Assembly (NCBI GenBank): GCA_963921195.1 | Contig: OY992536.1 | Span: 97,055,550-97,119,549, forward strand | DNA length: 64,000 nucleotides | DNA from: Pegoplata infirma | Lineage: Eukaryota > Arthropoda > Insecta > Diptera > Anthomyiidae | Direction of reading: 5' to 3' | Shown: piece by piece, positions 33,909 through 45,033 of the stretch | Layout: the number at the start of each line of letters is the position of its first letter | Numbering within the stretch: position 1 is the first letter of the stretch | Notes under the pieces: generated by a model | What the model was told of the DNA's origin: nothing | Seen by the model: only the letters and a program-made list of their open reading frames with translations | The model's database searches: none | Position numbers and translations under genes: made by a program

Positions 33909-36257
33909 CACTGTGCAACAGTGAAATTGGGGGGTGAACCAAACCAAGACAGAATTATAGTATTTGGTTAGTATAGTAAAACCCCCAAAGGTTTTGGCGC
34001 TGTGTGGGTACAGTCAATTTTTATGGCCCACTGAAATTTTTACTTTTTTCTCAAAGGGGCTTGAGAAAATTCGATAAAAATGAAGTTAATATTAATCTTA
34101 GCCTAAAATTAAACTCAGATGGCTTCAGTAGAATTTTATGGGGATTATTTTTCTAGAATATATTAACCCTCTATCTTCCTTTTTTTCGGGTCATTTAGGT
34201 CAATTTTTAAAGGAATGACTTAAAAGTCTACTAAGAAATGCGTTTAAAGGGTTAAAATATTCTAGGAATATTTTTTGCGTCAAATTTCACTAGGGGTCTT
34301 CACACGCAAGAAGTTAAACCGGTCTGTAGAAAATGTCTAAAAATTAATAATTGTAAAGTCTTATCAATTTTTGATATATATGGCGGAAACTGTTTACGAT
34401 TGTATGCAACAAATATAGGATAATGGTCTGGGGGGTGGACCCTACCAGTACAGGATGACAGTATTTGGTTAGTGCAGTAAAGTCCCCAAAGGGCTTGGCG
34501 CTGGGTGGGTACAGTAGGTTTTTATGGCCCACTGATTTTTTGCTTTATTTGTCCAAAGAGGTTTATACAAACGAAAAAACTAATGCTTATGTTACTCTGA
34601 GCCTTAAATTGAACTCAGGTGTTTTCAGTAGAATTTAATGGGTATAATTTTTCTACAATACATTAACCATCGATCTCCACTTGTTGGGTCATTTTAGTCC
34701 TTTTGTTAAGAAGTGGCAAAAAAAGTCTCCTTAGATTTGCTTTAAAAGGGGTTTACAACACACAGCGCCAAGCCCTTTGGTTGGCTTAAATTTGAAAAAC
34801 TAATAAAACTAGTGTCCGTTTTTTGGTATTTTTGGTAAGCTGGCAAATCTTTCTGTCTTTAAAGATCTATATTGAAATTGGATAAAAAAAAACATTCGTA
34901 AAACCCTTTTAAAGCAAATCTAAGAAGACTTTTTTTGTCGTTTTTTAACAAAAGGACTAAAATGACCCCAAAAGTGGAGATAGAAGTTTAATGTATTCTA
35001 GAAAAATTGTACCCATTAAACTCTACTGAAGACATATGAGTTAAATTTTAGGTTCAGAGTAACATAAATATTATTTTTTTCGTTTTTTAAACCTCTTTGG
35101 ACAAATAAAACAACAAATCAGTGGGCCATAAAAACCTACTATACCCACCCAGCGCCAAGCCCTTTTGGGATTTTACTGCAATAACCAAATACTGGCATCC
35201 TGTGCTGGAAGGGTCCACCCCCAGACCATTGTCCTTTATTTGTTGCATACAATCGTAAACAGTTTCCGGCATGAATGTATATCAAAAATTAATTAGACTT
35301 TACAATTTTACATTTTTTGGCATTTTCTACAGACCGGTTTAACTTTCCGCCGGTGAAGACCCCTAGTGAAATTTGATGCAAAAAATAATCCTAGAACATT
35401 TTAACCCTTTAAACTCATATCTTAGTAGACTTTTAAGTCATTCCTTAAAATAAGGACTAAAATTACCCAAAAGAAAGGCAGATAGAGGGTTAATATATTC
35501 TAGAAAAATAATTTCCATCAAATTCTATTGAAGATATCTGAGTTCAATTTTAGGCTCAGATTAATAAATACTTTATTTTTCTCGACTTTTCTCAAACACC
35601 TTTGGGAAAAAATAAAAATTTCAGTGGGCCATAAAAATCGACTGTACCCACACAGTGTCAAACCCTTTGGGGGTTTTACTATACTAACCAAATACTATCA
35701 TCCTCAGCTGGAAGGGTCCACCCCCCAGACTAATATCCTATATTTGTTGATCACAATCGTAAACAGTTTCTGCCATATATATGAAAAATGAATTAGACTT
35801 TACAATTTTCAATTTTTAGGCATTTTCTGCAGACCTGTCAAACTTTCCGCCAGTGAAGACCCCAAGTTAAATTTGATGAACAAAATATTCGTAGAATATT
35901 TTAACCCTTTAAACGCATATCTTATGAGACTTTTGAGTCATTTCTTGAAAAAAGGGCTAAAATGACCCAAAAACAGGGCAGATAGAGGGTTAATATATTC
36001 TAGAAAAATAATCCCCATCAAATTCTATTACAGACATCTGAGCTCAATTTTAGGCTAAGAGTAACATAAACATTATTTTTTTCGACTTTTTTAACCCCCT
36101 TTTGGAAAAAAAATAAAAATTTCAGTGGGCCATAAAAATCGACTGTACCCACACAGCGCCAAACCCTATGGAGGTTTTACTATACTAACCAAATACTTTC
36201 ATTCTGTCTTGGTTTGGTCCACCCCCCAGACCATGACCTTCAAATTGTTGCACAGTG
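33909..36257. mobile_element. foldback element with CACTGTGCAACA ends
   Basis: Ends CACTGTGCAACAGTG and TTGTTGCACAGTG, with TAT at 33906-33908 and 36258-36260. The arms contain repeated units (ACCCACACAGCGCCAA, CAGTGGGCCATAAAAA, CCACCCCCCAGACCAT), once in the left outer arm, once near 34.5 kb, and inverted near 35.15, 35.65 and 36.15 kb; the centre is near 34830. Similar 60-90 codon peptides at 34344-34532 and 35528-35791 come from translating these units and are not genes. CACT ends plus a 3-bp duplication fit CACTA-like (CMC) elements. Confidence 0.8.
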
Positions 36258-36260
36258 TAT

Positions 36261-36940
36261 TTAGAATTTTGTGAATTAAAATTAAAAATTTTTAAAATAT
36301 AAATGAAGATTTCTGAAATGTATTTGTAAATTTTTTTAATATTGTTTGTATTTTCTGAAAAATGATTGGGAAAGTGTTTACGTATTTACAAACTGTTTTT
36401 CTAAATATTCAGAAATTATTAAAGAAATTTCCACTTCCAATTTTTCCCATATTTATAAACTTTATTTAAAAATGAATTTCAAACAATTTGAAATACATTC
36501 TGAAATGCAATTAAAAAATCCCAAAAAAAATTTAAATTGTATTTGAAAATTTCTTTGATTTATTTGGAAATTTATACAAAACGTTTTAAAATTTCTGAAA
36601 TGCACTTTGAATTTATTAACGTTAAAGATTTTCTTGATTGTAATATATTTAATCTTTATTAATATGTACCTACTTTCGAAATTTTCGGAAACATAATTTT
36701 TTTCAAATTTATGAAGATTTGTTATATTTTAATATTTGGTTTATTATCAGCATAATTTTAGTTCCAAATATGCTAAAGAAGGAATAACATATCCCTATTT
36801 TGCAGTTAAATTGTAAAATCGAAGAGAAAGCTGATTTAAATTAATTTAAAAAAGTTAAGCTTTATTTTTTAGCTTTTTTTCAAATTTTTTAGCGGGTGTT
36901 TTGAAAAAATCTACCTTTTTTTGTTTTCAAATTTTGGCAA
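36261..36940. other. AT-rich arm sequence
   Basis: Repeated GAAATGTATTTG(T/A)AAATTT-like words; diverged counterpart of 30770-31025 on the other strand. No gene. Confidence 0.45.
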
Positions 36941-37222
36941 CGCTGCGTATGAGTAACATTTATGCAAATATTTGTTACACATGCGCAATGTTGAAACAAA
37001 AAATACAAACATATTACAACATTGGTATGAAATTCAAGATTCAAAAAAAATTCAGACGCGATTTTCTCGAAAAAAAAACGAATAGCGCGCTTCTGATTTT
37101 TTTGTTTGGATAGACAATTATCTAAACTTAAAAAAAAAATAATAAAAAATAATACAAAAGTTTCAGAATTTTTGATAAATTTACTTGTTTACCAAATTAA
37201 AAATTTCAGAACGGGTCCTGAA

Positions 37223-37829
37223 AATTAAAAAAAAAAATTAATCAATAGCTCATAAAAAATAACAAAAGTGTGAATTTTTTTGAAATGTGGGGTATTCGGT
37301 TTTAATTTGATAGATATTTAATCAAGGCAACTAAGCACAAATTTTACAATTTGGAAAAATGAAAAACTAATCAATGCAATCTATTCAGAAATTCATGTTA
37401 CACATATTTTTCTTTAGCTGGACTTTTAGTGTGGAATGTCTCATATATTGTTGAATTATAAGATGGTGTTATTATTATTTTAGCTGGAGGCCAATTAAAT
37501 ATTAAACAGGCAACACGCATGAATTATGTGATTTATGCCGTCAGAAATGTAATAATTTTTTTTGACGGGTATAAATAGAGAAACAACGCCTGTTTTAAGT
37601 TTAACCAACATATGTATGTATTTTTTTTAATATGAATTAAATGAATGATTTTATTTATGACAATAAATAACGGTCTTGTGTATTGTGTTTTTAAGAGATT
37701 TTTTTTAACACACCTTTCTGAAATAATTTTCAAAAAAAAAAAAAATCTGGACAAACTTTTTAAAAGTCCTGTTATAACAAAAATTCAAAAACTTCAATTG
37801 TAATTCGTATAATATCAATTGTAATTTAA
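37223..37829. other. unassigned sequence
   Basis: AT-rich. Nothing recognised. Confidence 0.4.
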
Positions 37830-38333
37830 ACAAGTGAGAGTGTTAAATTCGGCTATGCCGAATCTTGTATAACCTCCAAAATGTAAAAAAAAATAAAAAA
37901 ATTGTCAGGGGTGTTTTTTTTGGGAGGGTGGGGGGGGGGGGGGTGATGGGTTCAGTGGGGGATTTTTAAAGCAACTTCCCATTGCGATAAATATACCAAA
38001 TGTTTCATTTATTTAACAAAAATACAAAAAAAAACATGTAAAAAGTGTTTATTTTTAGTGGTTGGTTCAGTTCTTCAAGGGGGAACTTTTTTCCCCCCAG
38101 CCTGATTTTGCCCATTCACGAAGTTGACCTGCCCATGAACATGAGACATAGTTGTGCCAAACTTCAGGAGTCTAGCTGTTTTATTTTGGACTGCATTGTG
38201 TTATCTACAGACAGACGGACGGACGGACGGATGGACGGACGGACAGACGGACATTCACAGAATGTATTAGAATCGATCATGGATCAATAATATATATACA
38301 TTATGGGGTCCCCGACCGATTTTTGTTAAAAAA
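37830..38333 (-). mobile_element. mini-me-like subfamily C, 5'-truncated, minus strand
   Basis: The tail complement ACAAGTGAGAGTGTTAAATT is at 37830, there is a G-run near 37931-37942, and the GTCC tract complement spans about 38211-38250. The sequence stops after GGGGTCCCCGACCGAT, so the TATACCCT start is lost. Confidence 0.8.
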
Positions 38334-39092
38334 ACGAGAGGTTGGCCTGGTTGACGAAGAAACTCTCATATATATAAAAGAGTAACGTGACTGACTGAAA
38401 TACGGAAAAAAAACTGTGCTTTAGGTACTTTTCTAGCATAGTGTACTTTTGGTACTTTTTATATATATTATCAGAAATATTGATCCTTGACACTTGATAT
38501 TTCGATTGTAGGTGATAAAAGCAATCTGGAAAAAGTATTTTTTGGAAATTCCGTTGTAAGGGTCTTAAATTGAATAAAAACTTGTTCTTTTGGTACTATG
38601 TATATTTCTGAAAAGATTATACTCAATTGAAATTTTTTCTAATTTTGTGGGATCCTTTGGCGAAAAAAACATTTTGGAGACTTTTCAAATGGAACGAAAG
38701 GAGATGGAGCTGGAAACGACAGGGGATAGAACGGGGAACGAAGTGAAATAGCACAGGGAACAATATGGAGTGATATTTTTTTCTTAAATTTTTCGTACTT
38801 AATGTTTTTTCTCTCTATATGTTTTTCAATCAAATTTATGTTCAAATTTCGTGTTAAATCGGGACTCTTATCCAAATCTTTCTTATATCCGGTATTTCAT
38901 ATAACCGGTAACGATGTTCCGTCGGGCGTGCTAGTCACACATATATATTTACTGATACTCAAGTTCGAAGGACCATCTTTATCTGCTCACTAAGCGGCTA
39001 TCACTTTAAACTTAACTAAGCGGTATAAATTTAAAAGTAAACGATTTTATGAGAATTCCCAAAAAAAAAAACTTAAATCTCTTTGATTAATA
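38334..39092. other. unassigned sequence
   Basis: Contains AGTAACGTGACTGACTGAAA at about 38383 and a GGAACGAAAGGAGATGGAGC purine-rich patch near 38690-38760. No clear element ends, no gene. Confidence 0.4.
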
Positions 39093-39703
39093 CTGATTAG
39101 TAGGGCAAGTACTTTCATGAAAATGCACGTTTTTACTCAGCATTTTAAACATAACATAAATATCTAACCGAATCAATTAATTTGCAATACAATGGCATCG
39201 ATTTGTATTTAGATATTTTTGCATATTTTGTTATAAATGCATATTTTCATATAAATTGGATTTTTTTTTTAATTTTCATCAATATTTTTTCAAAACTGGC
39301 TTATAATAATTCAAAATCTATCCATTTTTCTTAAAGAAAAGTATATTTATTTATAGTAATCATATTCTTAGGCAGTTTTTATAGAAAATTGATACTGATA
39401 GTATAATTTTTAGATTCTGAGAAATTTTTAATATTTAAAATGTTCCTATTCTGAAACATTTTATTAATCGTATGTAAAAAATTGTTTTCGATTCTAAGAT
39501 TTCCTACAGTTTTGTTTTTTTAATTAAGCTTAAAATCAGGGTGGAATCTTTTGCTTTTGAGTTCATTTTTGACTTGAAAATTGGAAAATTCCGAAAAAAG
39601 TGAAAAAAATATTTTAAAAATAAATATTTTTTTTTTTAAAAAGAAAAAAAAAATATTTAAAAATTACTTATTCTAGAAAAATATTGTACTTTAATTATTT
39701 TTT

Positions 39704-40834
39704 TATACCCTCCAACCACAGTATGGGGTATACTCACTTTGTCATTCCGTGTGTAACATATCGAAATATCGGTCGGGGACCCCACAAAGTATATATAATA
39801 TTGACCCATGATAGAATCTAAGACATTCTAGCGATGTCCGTCCGTCCGTCTGTAGAATTTGACAAGAATATCTCTTATGTTACTAAGAGAGGGGGAAAAA
39901 AGTTCCCCCTTGAAGAACTAAAACAAACCCTGAAAAATTTGATATTTTTACGAGTTTTTTTTTTAATTTTTGCTCAACAAATGTAACATTTGTATGCCAT
40001 ATTATGTTCATAGACCTGCGCTTGGACCAATTGGGTTCGGAAATTTAATTTTTTTCAGGCCGACCCCGTTTGGGGGCTTGGTTATAGAAATTAATTAAAA
40101 ATAACGACAAAAATTTATTGTTTAAGCGTACATATCATAAACAAATAATTTGTAAACATATAAAGCGGGGGTACGGGTTAGAAATGGGCGCGTGAGTGAT
40201 TTTTGACTCACACTCACTCACGCTCACGACAGGAATTTTTGAATCACGCACACTCACTCACGAGCATATTTTTTCTACTCACACTCACTCACAATCACGT
40301 GAGTAAATTAAAAAAAAATCACACTCACGTGCACTCACGCAAGCTTCACTCACACTCACGTTGACTCACACTGACGAAACTCTTATTTATACAAAAAAAA
40401 AATTCAAAAATTAATTTAAAAAATTTTTCAAAATTTTCAGCAAAATTTACAGTTCAGCGAAATTTTACATATTTTTTTTGCTTTTTTCGGGCCGAAATCT
40501 TATGTTAAGCCAAATTTTACAATTATTTTGTTGCTTTTTTGCTACAAAAAAATCGACTCACGCAAAAATCTTACTCACGCACACTCTCTCACGCAATTTT
40601 TTTTCGCCACTCAAACTCACTTACAATCACGTGAGTAAAATTGAAATCAGTCACACGTGATCACGCGTGATTCACGTGAATCACGCTCTAATCTGCTCAT
40701 GTGCCCATCTCTAGTACAGGTGTCCCTCACCAATTCATCCAAAAAAAAGACGCCCCTGCGATTTTTTTTTTTAATTTTAAACGTGTTGGAGGGTATAAAA
40801 GATTCGGCACAGCCGAATTTAACACTCTTACTTG
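39704..40834 (+). mobile_element. mini-me-like element, subfamily C, complete, with nested MITE
   Basis: Starts TATACCCTCCAACCACAG, short GTCCGTCCGTCTG tract near 39837, and ends AACACTCTTACTTGT. It sits in a T-run of the hAT-type host, and the sister copy shows only a T-run at this place. It is interrupted at 40179-40713. Confidence 0.88.
40179..40713. mobile_element. hAT-type MITE (TIR TAGA(A/G)ATGGGC) full of CACTCAC
   Basis: Ends TAGAAATGGGC and GCCCATCTCTA; duplications GTACGGGT and GTACAGGT (7 of 8). The two ends are packed with ACTCACACTCAC and TCACGTGA words; the middle is AT-rich. Confidence 0.85.
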
Positions 40835-41263
40835 TTTTTTTTTAATTTTTTACTCAAGAAATATTTCGTCACTTAAAGAATAGAGCATCTCATGTAAAAT
40901 TGATCAATTAAAAATATTTTTATCATGTGCATATTAAATAAATAAGTTGTTTCCACTCAAAAAAACCGTTGCTACACTCAAAATATTTTGTAGGCAAAAA
41001 CAAAAGAAAAACACATTTAAAACTAGTGAATAAACAATTGAAAACCATCCCAGTAATTATTCATTTGTTTTAACAAACATCGACATTTATTTTTTACTGT
41101 TGACAAAATTTTCTAAAATAAATAACACTAAACATTAAAAAAATACGATTTTTTCATTCTTTTTTACCAACAAATTTGAAAAAAAATAACCTACGAAAAC
41201 ATTAAAAATTAATGATAGTTCTGTTATTTTTACCAACAAATTCCAAAAAAATAACCTACGAAA

Positions 41264-42632
41264 TTTTGCTGTATGGAATCATTTTGCTGTATGGAATCAT
41301 TGTCTGGTGGCCTGCTTTGGAAACAAAAGCGAACTTTGTCTTTATCACGAAGGTACAAAGAATGGCGTCAATGTGCATCACTGGTGCTCTTCGTACTACA
41401 CCTACGGCTGCATTAGAAATCCTCCTTCACCTGATACCCTTGGACATATTGGGTAGGCAGTATGCGGCTGCGTCGGCAATTCGACTTAATAGCACGCTGC
41501 AATGGAGGAGCAGTGATTGTGGCCATAGCGCGATCTTGAAAAAGATAACAATACCACAAAATGTGGACTGTGCTCCCTCTTTGAGCCTCTTTGAGCGCCA
41601 CTTTACCACTATGATACCATCCAGGGAGTCTTGGATGGGGGATACTCCGGGTAGTGGAGCTACCATAAATTTTTACACAGATGGATCGAGGCTGCACGAA
41701 CAAGTGGGCTTTGGGGTCTATTCGGAAGAGCTTGGATTGAGCCTGGCTCGTAGATTGCCAGATCATTGCAGTGTTTACCAGGCAGAGATGCTGGCAATAA
41801 AGGAAGTGGCTGACTGGTTGAGCTGCAATGTCTTGTCTACAACCGCAGTCAACATCTATACTGACAGTCAAGCCGCGGTCAAGTCCCTGGATTCAATGTT
41901 TCTGAAAACAAGATCTGCCCTTAACTGCCGCACGTCTTTAAATGAGATGGCCAAGCAGTTTAACATACGACTCATATGGGTCCCAGGGCACAGAGACATT
42001 CCAGGGAATTGCAAAGCCGATGAGCTTGCAAGACTAGGAACTACCTTACAGGTTCCAACAGAATTGGAATGTGTTGGTATGCCTCTAGAAACTTGCAAGC
42101 AAAACCTACGGCTTTGTTCTGCGACGGAGACTAATCAAAGATGGGCAAATGGATGGACGTGTAAGACAACACGACTGATTTGGCCTTCTCTTAATCAGGG
42201 GCGCACAAGTGAGCTGATATCGCTTCCAAGAGGAGAGATTTCGACGGTGGTTTCTATAATTACCGGACACTGTCTTATAGGGAAGCACGCAGAGCGGTTA
42301 AATGTGCCGTCGAATGACTTTTGCCGAAGTTGCATGGATGAAGAGGAGTTGGAAACTATCGAACACTTTATTTGCCATTGCCCGGCACTTTCTGGTCAGC
42401 GACTTGCTTCACTGGGATCTAGGGAGCTGTACGATCTTTCTGATTTGTCGGATGTCAAAATACAACATCTAAGGAGTTTCATAAGAAGCTCAAACTGGTT
42501 TAACGACAGGGACTAGTAGGGAAACCTATTACGATCCCGTGGTATCACAATGGACCTCAGAGTCTACGTGTGTTGACGTAAAACGTCAGCAGCCACTTAC
42601 AACCTAACCTAACCTAACCTAACCTAACCTAC
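41264..42632 (+). mobile_element. 5'-truncated non-LTR retrotransposon with AACCT tail
   Basis: Starts after AATAACCTACGAAA with TTTTGCTGTATGG (an 18-bp duplication lies at the very start) and ends in about six AACCT units at 42600-42630, followed by ACGAAAACATT. TAACCTACGAAA on both sides is the likely target duplication and overlaps the tail. The 3' untranslated region (42517-42600) recurs at the end of the minus-strand copy at 45.72 kb. Confidence 0.85.
41265..42516 (+). pseudogene. non-LTR ORF2 C-terminal part: RT end, RNase H, cysteine motif
   Basis: The longest and cleanest coding frame in the window. It is open from 41212, but the first codons lie in flanking sequence. Numbering on the 434-residue frame: RT C-terminal thumb/connection with LLYGIIVWWPALETKA (25-40) and VQRMASMCITGALRTTP (48-64). 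An RNase H domain follows, with Asp157 in YTDGS, Glu192 in AEMLAIKE, Asp218 in YTDSQAA, and His260 and Asp270 in VPGH and KADELA. All catalytic residues are present. A C-terminal Cys/His motif follows (Cys371, Cys374, His385, Cys390), ending in NWFNDRD. Endonuclease and RT catalytic domains are absent because of 5' truncation, so the copy cannot retrotranspose. RNase H plus a distal CCHC motif points to the I/LOA side of non-LTR elements; I am less sure of the exact clade. Clean codons and no stop suggest a fairly recent insertion. Confidence 0.88.
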
Positions 42633-42716
42633 GAAAACATTAAAAATTAATGATTTCGTAGGTTATTTTATACAATTTTCTATTGAAATATTTTTTTAAA
42701 AATTTTTAATAAAATT

Positions 42717-42784
42717 TTGGGGAATCGATCCCGCAATCAACTACATTCTGGCCAGACACTCTACCCATCGTGCCAAAGCCACTT
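42717..42784 (-). other. tRNA-like segment (box A/box B) inside the MITE
   Basis: On the minus strand the sequence begins GTGGCTTTGGCACGATGGGT. It has a box A-like TGGCACGATGGG, a D-arm that can pair GCAC with GTGT, and a box B-like GGATCGATTCC (one mismatch to GGTTCGANTCC) in a T-arm-like GGG..CCC setting. The anticodon arm is not convincing. Likely a tRNA-derived (SINE-like) head or tRNA pseudogene captured by the element. The second copy begins just beyond this segment. Confidence 0.5.
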
Positions 42785-43331
42785 GATACAAATATGTTTT
42801 TATATTTCTATAAATAATTTTTTTTTTCTACAAACAAATAACCAACTTGTGTAGGTAAAAACTAATGATATATCATTAAAAAATACCAACAATTAAAAAA
42901 AAAAATGCTTACACAAATCATTAAAAATTTAAAGATTAATCAGTAGTTTTTACTTACAGAACAAAAATAAATGACTATGAATTAAATGTTAATGAAAGTC
43001 TTTATTTTTTAGTGTGTTATTTTTGAAACAAAGGACTGAAGTAGTCATTAATAAAAACTGAACATCAAACAAATGTTTTTTCTTTTAAAAACGACTAAAC
43101 GGAAAACTTTTTAAATAAACTACAAACAGTTAATGACATAATTTTTTGAGTGTAAGAATTGTCAAGGGCCTCAAAGTATTTGAAAAAGACAAATATATTT
43201 TTTATTTAGTAAATTAATAATTTTTAAATGCATATTTTTAATGCATATTTAGTTTTTACTGCATATTTTTGATTTTTAGACGCATATTTTCGACTTTTAA
43301 GATGCATGAAAGTTCTTGCCCTACTGATTAG

Positions 43332-44277
43332 CTTTTTAGTTAATTATATGCACTAATGAAACGTATAAGTAGAATAATTTTATGATCACATCACATTTAC
43401 ATAATTATGTGATATTTCACTACATGAGATTTTTCACCCGAAATATATAAAAAAAAAAATTATATGATTATGTGAAAATATCACACTGGTCACATTAAAC
43501 CAAAAGAAAATAAAATATATTAAAAAAAAAAAAAAAAAAAAAAACAACCTGACATTAAGTATTTTACGATAGAAAATTAAGTAATTTATGACTTAAATAC
43601 CCCATTAACGGTGCCAAAGTAAAACAAAGATGCCCCACCATTAGCAAAGTCGTAACAAGCGGTGACACATAAAACAACAGCACGCAAACACAAAAATGAA
43701 CCATCATAAAGATTTCAAATAAAATATAAAAAAATTTACTACCAAAAATTAATAAAGTTATAAAAAATACTACTTTTTTACAATAAAATAATTTAAAAAA
43801 AAAATCTTTAACAGAATGAGGAGTTAGAGGAACAGAAGGGGGTTTAATATGATGTCCAACAACCATAATTAAATGTTTGTCTTGTTAGACAATAATGGGG
43901 TTTTAAACCATCTACATTAGGGTGGCAATAATATTCAAATTACATATATCCAACAAAAAGTTCAATAGAACCTTATTATTTATTTTAGTAATCATATTCC
44001 ACATTGTGGAATTCGTTTTATAGATTCTATGCTTACCAAATCCAAAACCAGACACATGTGTTTCTAATTTTCTCCTATTGGAAAAATTACATTAAACGTC
44101 ATTACTACGTGACCACTCTTATCTTGAGATACCACATCTCCAACACAAAACAGACTTTGCAGAAGTGCGTTACAACTTCAGTGGAAGTCGTCCGACCTCA
44201 CATTTATTCTTCAGAAATAATATATAGAATTTCAAATTAATTAGTTTATCATTATTTTAGTTTGCCATAATGATCAA
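43332..44277. other. unassigned sequence with a minus-strand hydrophobic frame
   Basis: Includes ATAATTATGTGATA-type palindromes (43380-43490) and a run of A at about 43521-43543. On the minus strand, 43866-43564 is a 100-codon frame with two or three hydrophobic stretches (IFMMVHFCVCVLLFYV region). I cannot assign it and it may be chance. Confidence 0.35.
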
Positions 44278-44810
44278 TCACCCGAGGTTGCTTTCGGCTC
44301 CGCAATTTGCAGACGGCTAGTGCTGATCAACGGAAAAAGCTTGTCACAAGCTCGTGGACACTATCAAGAAATCGCTTTTGGTAAAAGGGCTTTATTAATA
44401 AAGAGGAAGGTTTTAATAAAGCCAATCTGGACTCAATTACTGCTGAATTGGTCTTAAGGTGAAACATTAGATCATTGGGAAAAGATAGAATTAGATCATT
44501 GAGAAACGATAGAAATGTTCACTGAACTTACGTAGCAGTGTAGCAGTCTGTCGTAAAGCTTTCCACACAAGAGATAACTGTATCCTTTTACGAAGACACA
44601 GAAAATGGCTTCGTTGTGTATTACTGAAGCTCTCCGTGTATAACTGAAGCTCATAACATTTCGGTGTTTATAAAGCAGTGGTGCTGGCAATAAGGGTTGA
44701 GAAGCAATATCTTGCCAACTTCAATTCTGAAATCCAATCCGCGGTCCCTGGTATCAATGTTCCTCAAAACAATATCTGCCCTTAACTGCCGCACGTCTTT
44801 TAATCAAGGT
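44278..44810 (+). pseudogene. deleted non-LTR ORF2 remnant
   Basis: 44281-44390 (CCGAGGTTGCTTTCGGCTC onward) aligns with the RT block found at 3.25-3.5 kb on the minus strand. 44690-44800 aligns with the RNase H region at 41785-41950 (GCGGTCCCTGGTATCAATG, TGCCCTTAACTGCCGCACG). Large internal deletions and broken frames. Confidence 0.75.
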
Positions 44811-45010
44811 TGGCAATCGATACCCACCCAGAATAACGGTATTTGGCTATTGTACCGCAACCAATAAAAATATGGACATTTTTTAAATCGAATGTTAAAG
44901 TCGAGGAAATTTTTAGTATTTTTGATATGTTACTTCGTGTTTGTACCGGTTGGTTTTCGAAATATAGGCCAATACCTTTATAATACCGTTGGAAACGGTA
45001 TTTTCTCTAC
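44811..45010. repeat. TACCG-rich palindromic repeat, copy 3
   Basis: Starts AGGTTGGCAATCGATACC and ends with TAATACCG/CGGTATT words. Related to 12865-13012 and 21850-21995. Confidence 0.55.
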
Positions 45011-45033
45011 TCCACAGTAGAGTTTTATAACAA

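Larger units (their letters stand above)
29096..37222. repeat. large foldback (arms about 250-280 bp) filled with nested elements
   Basis: The left arm (about 29096-29350: TTCAGAACCCGTTCTGAAATTT, broken here by one base, then TCGAGAAAATCGC, then GTTTCAACATAGCG) is mirrored at about 36940-37222 (GCGCAATGTTGAAAC, GCGATTTTCTCGA, TTTCAGAACGGGTCCTGAAA). A second inverted pair inside (30770-31025 against 33875-33908 plus 36258 onwards, word GAATATAG with TTGGCAT) indicates a once continuous foldback. The insertions at 29421, 31471 and 33909 have since split it. Confidence 0.6.
40975..43152. mobile_element. TA-inserting MITE (CACTCAAAA ends) carrying a non-LTR insertion
   Basis: Ends CACTCAAAATATTTTG and ATAATTTTTTGAGTG, TA on both sides (40973-40974, 43153-43154). 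The sister hAT-type copy reads TTTTTAAGAATTGTC at this point, which is the empty TA site. The interior has CATTAAAAATTAATGAT palindromes. A local repeat of about 60 bp precedes the non-LTR insertion. A second, broken copy lies at 54994-57023. Confidence 0.82.
39101..43323. mobile_element. hAT-type element (TIR TAGGGCAAGTACTTTCATG), copy 1, hosting a nest
   Basis: Ends TAGGGCAAGTACTTTCATG and CATGAAAGTTCTTGCCCTA with perfect CTGATTAG duplications (39093-39100, 43324-43331), which fit the hAT pattern. Its own sequence is only about 0.9 kb (39101-39703, 40835-40974, 43153-43323). The rest is a mini-me-like copy and a TA-inserting MITE that carries a non-LTR insertion. The undisturbed sister is at 61315-62299. 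Confidence 0.9.

Noticed and set aside
34344..35791. Two similar peptides from frames at 34344-34532 and 35528-35791
   Set aside because: They come from the repeated arm modules of the 33.9-36.3 kb foldback, which also occur in reverse orientation and in broken frames.
43651..43664. AAAGTCGTAACAAG, the word conserved near the 3' end of small-subunit rRNA
   Set aside because: No other rRNA sequence surrounds it, so the match is best taken as chance.
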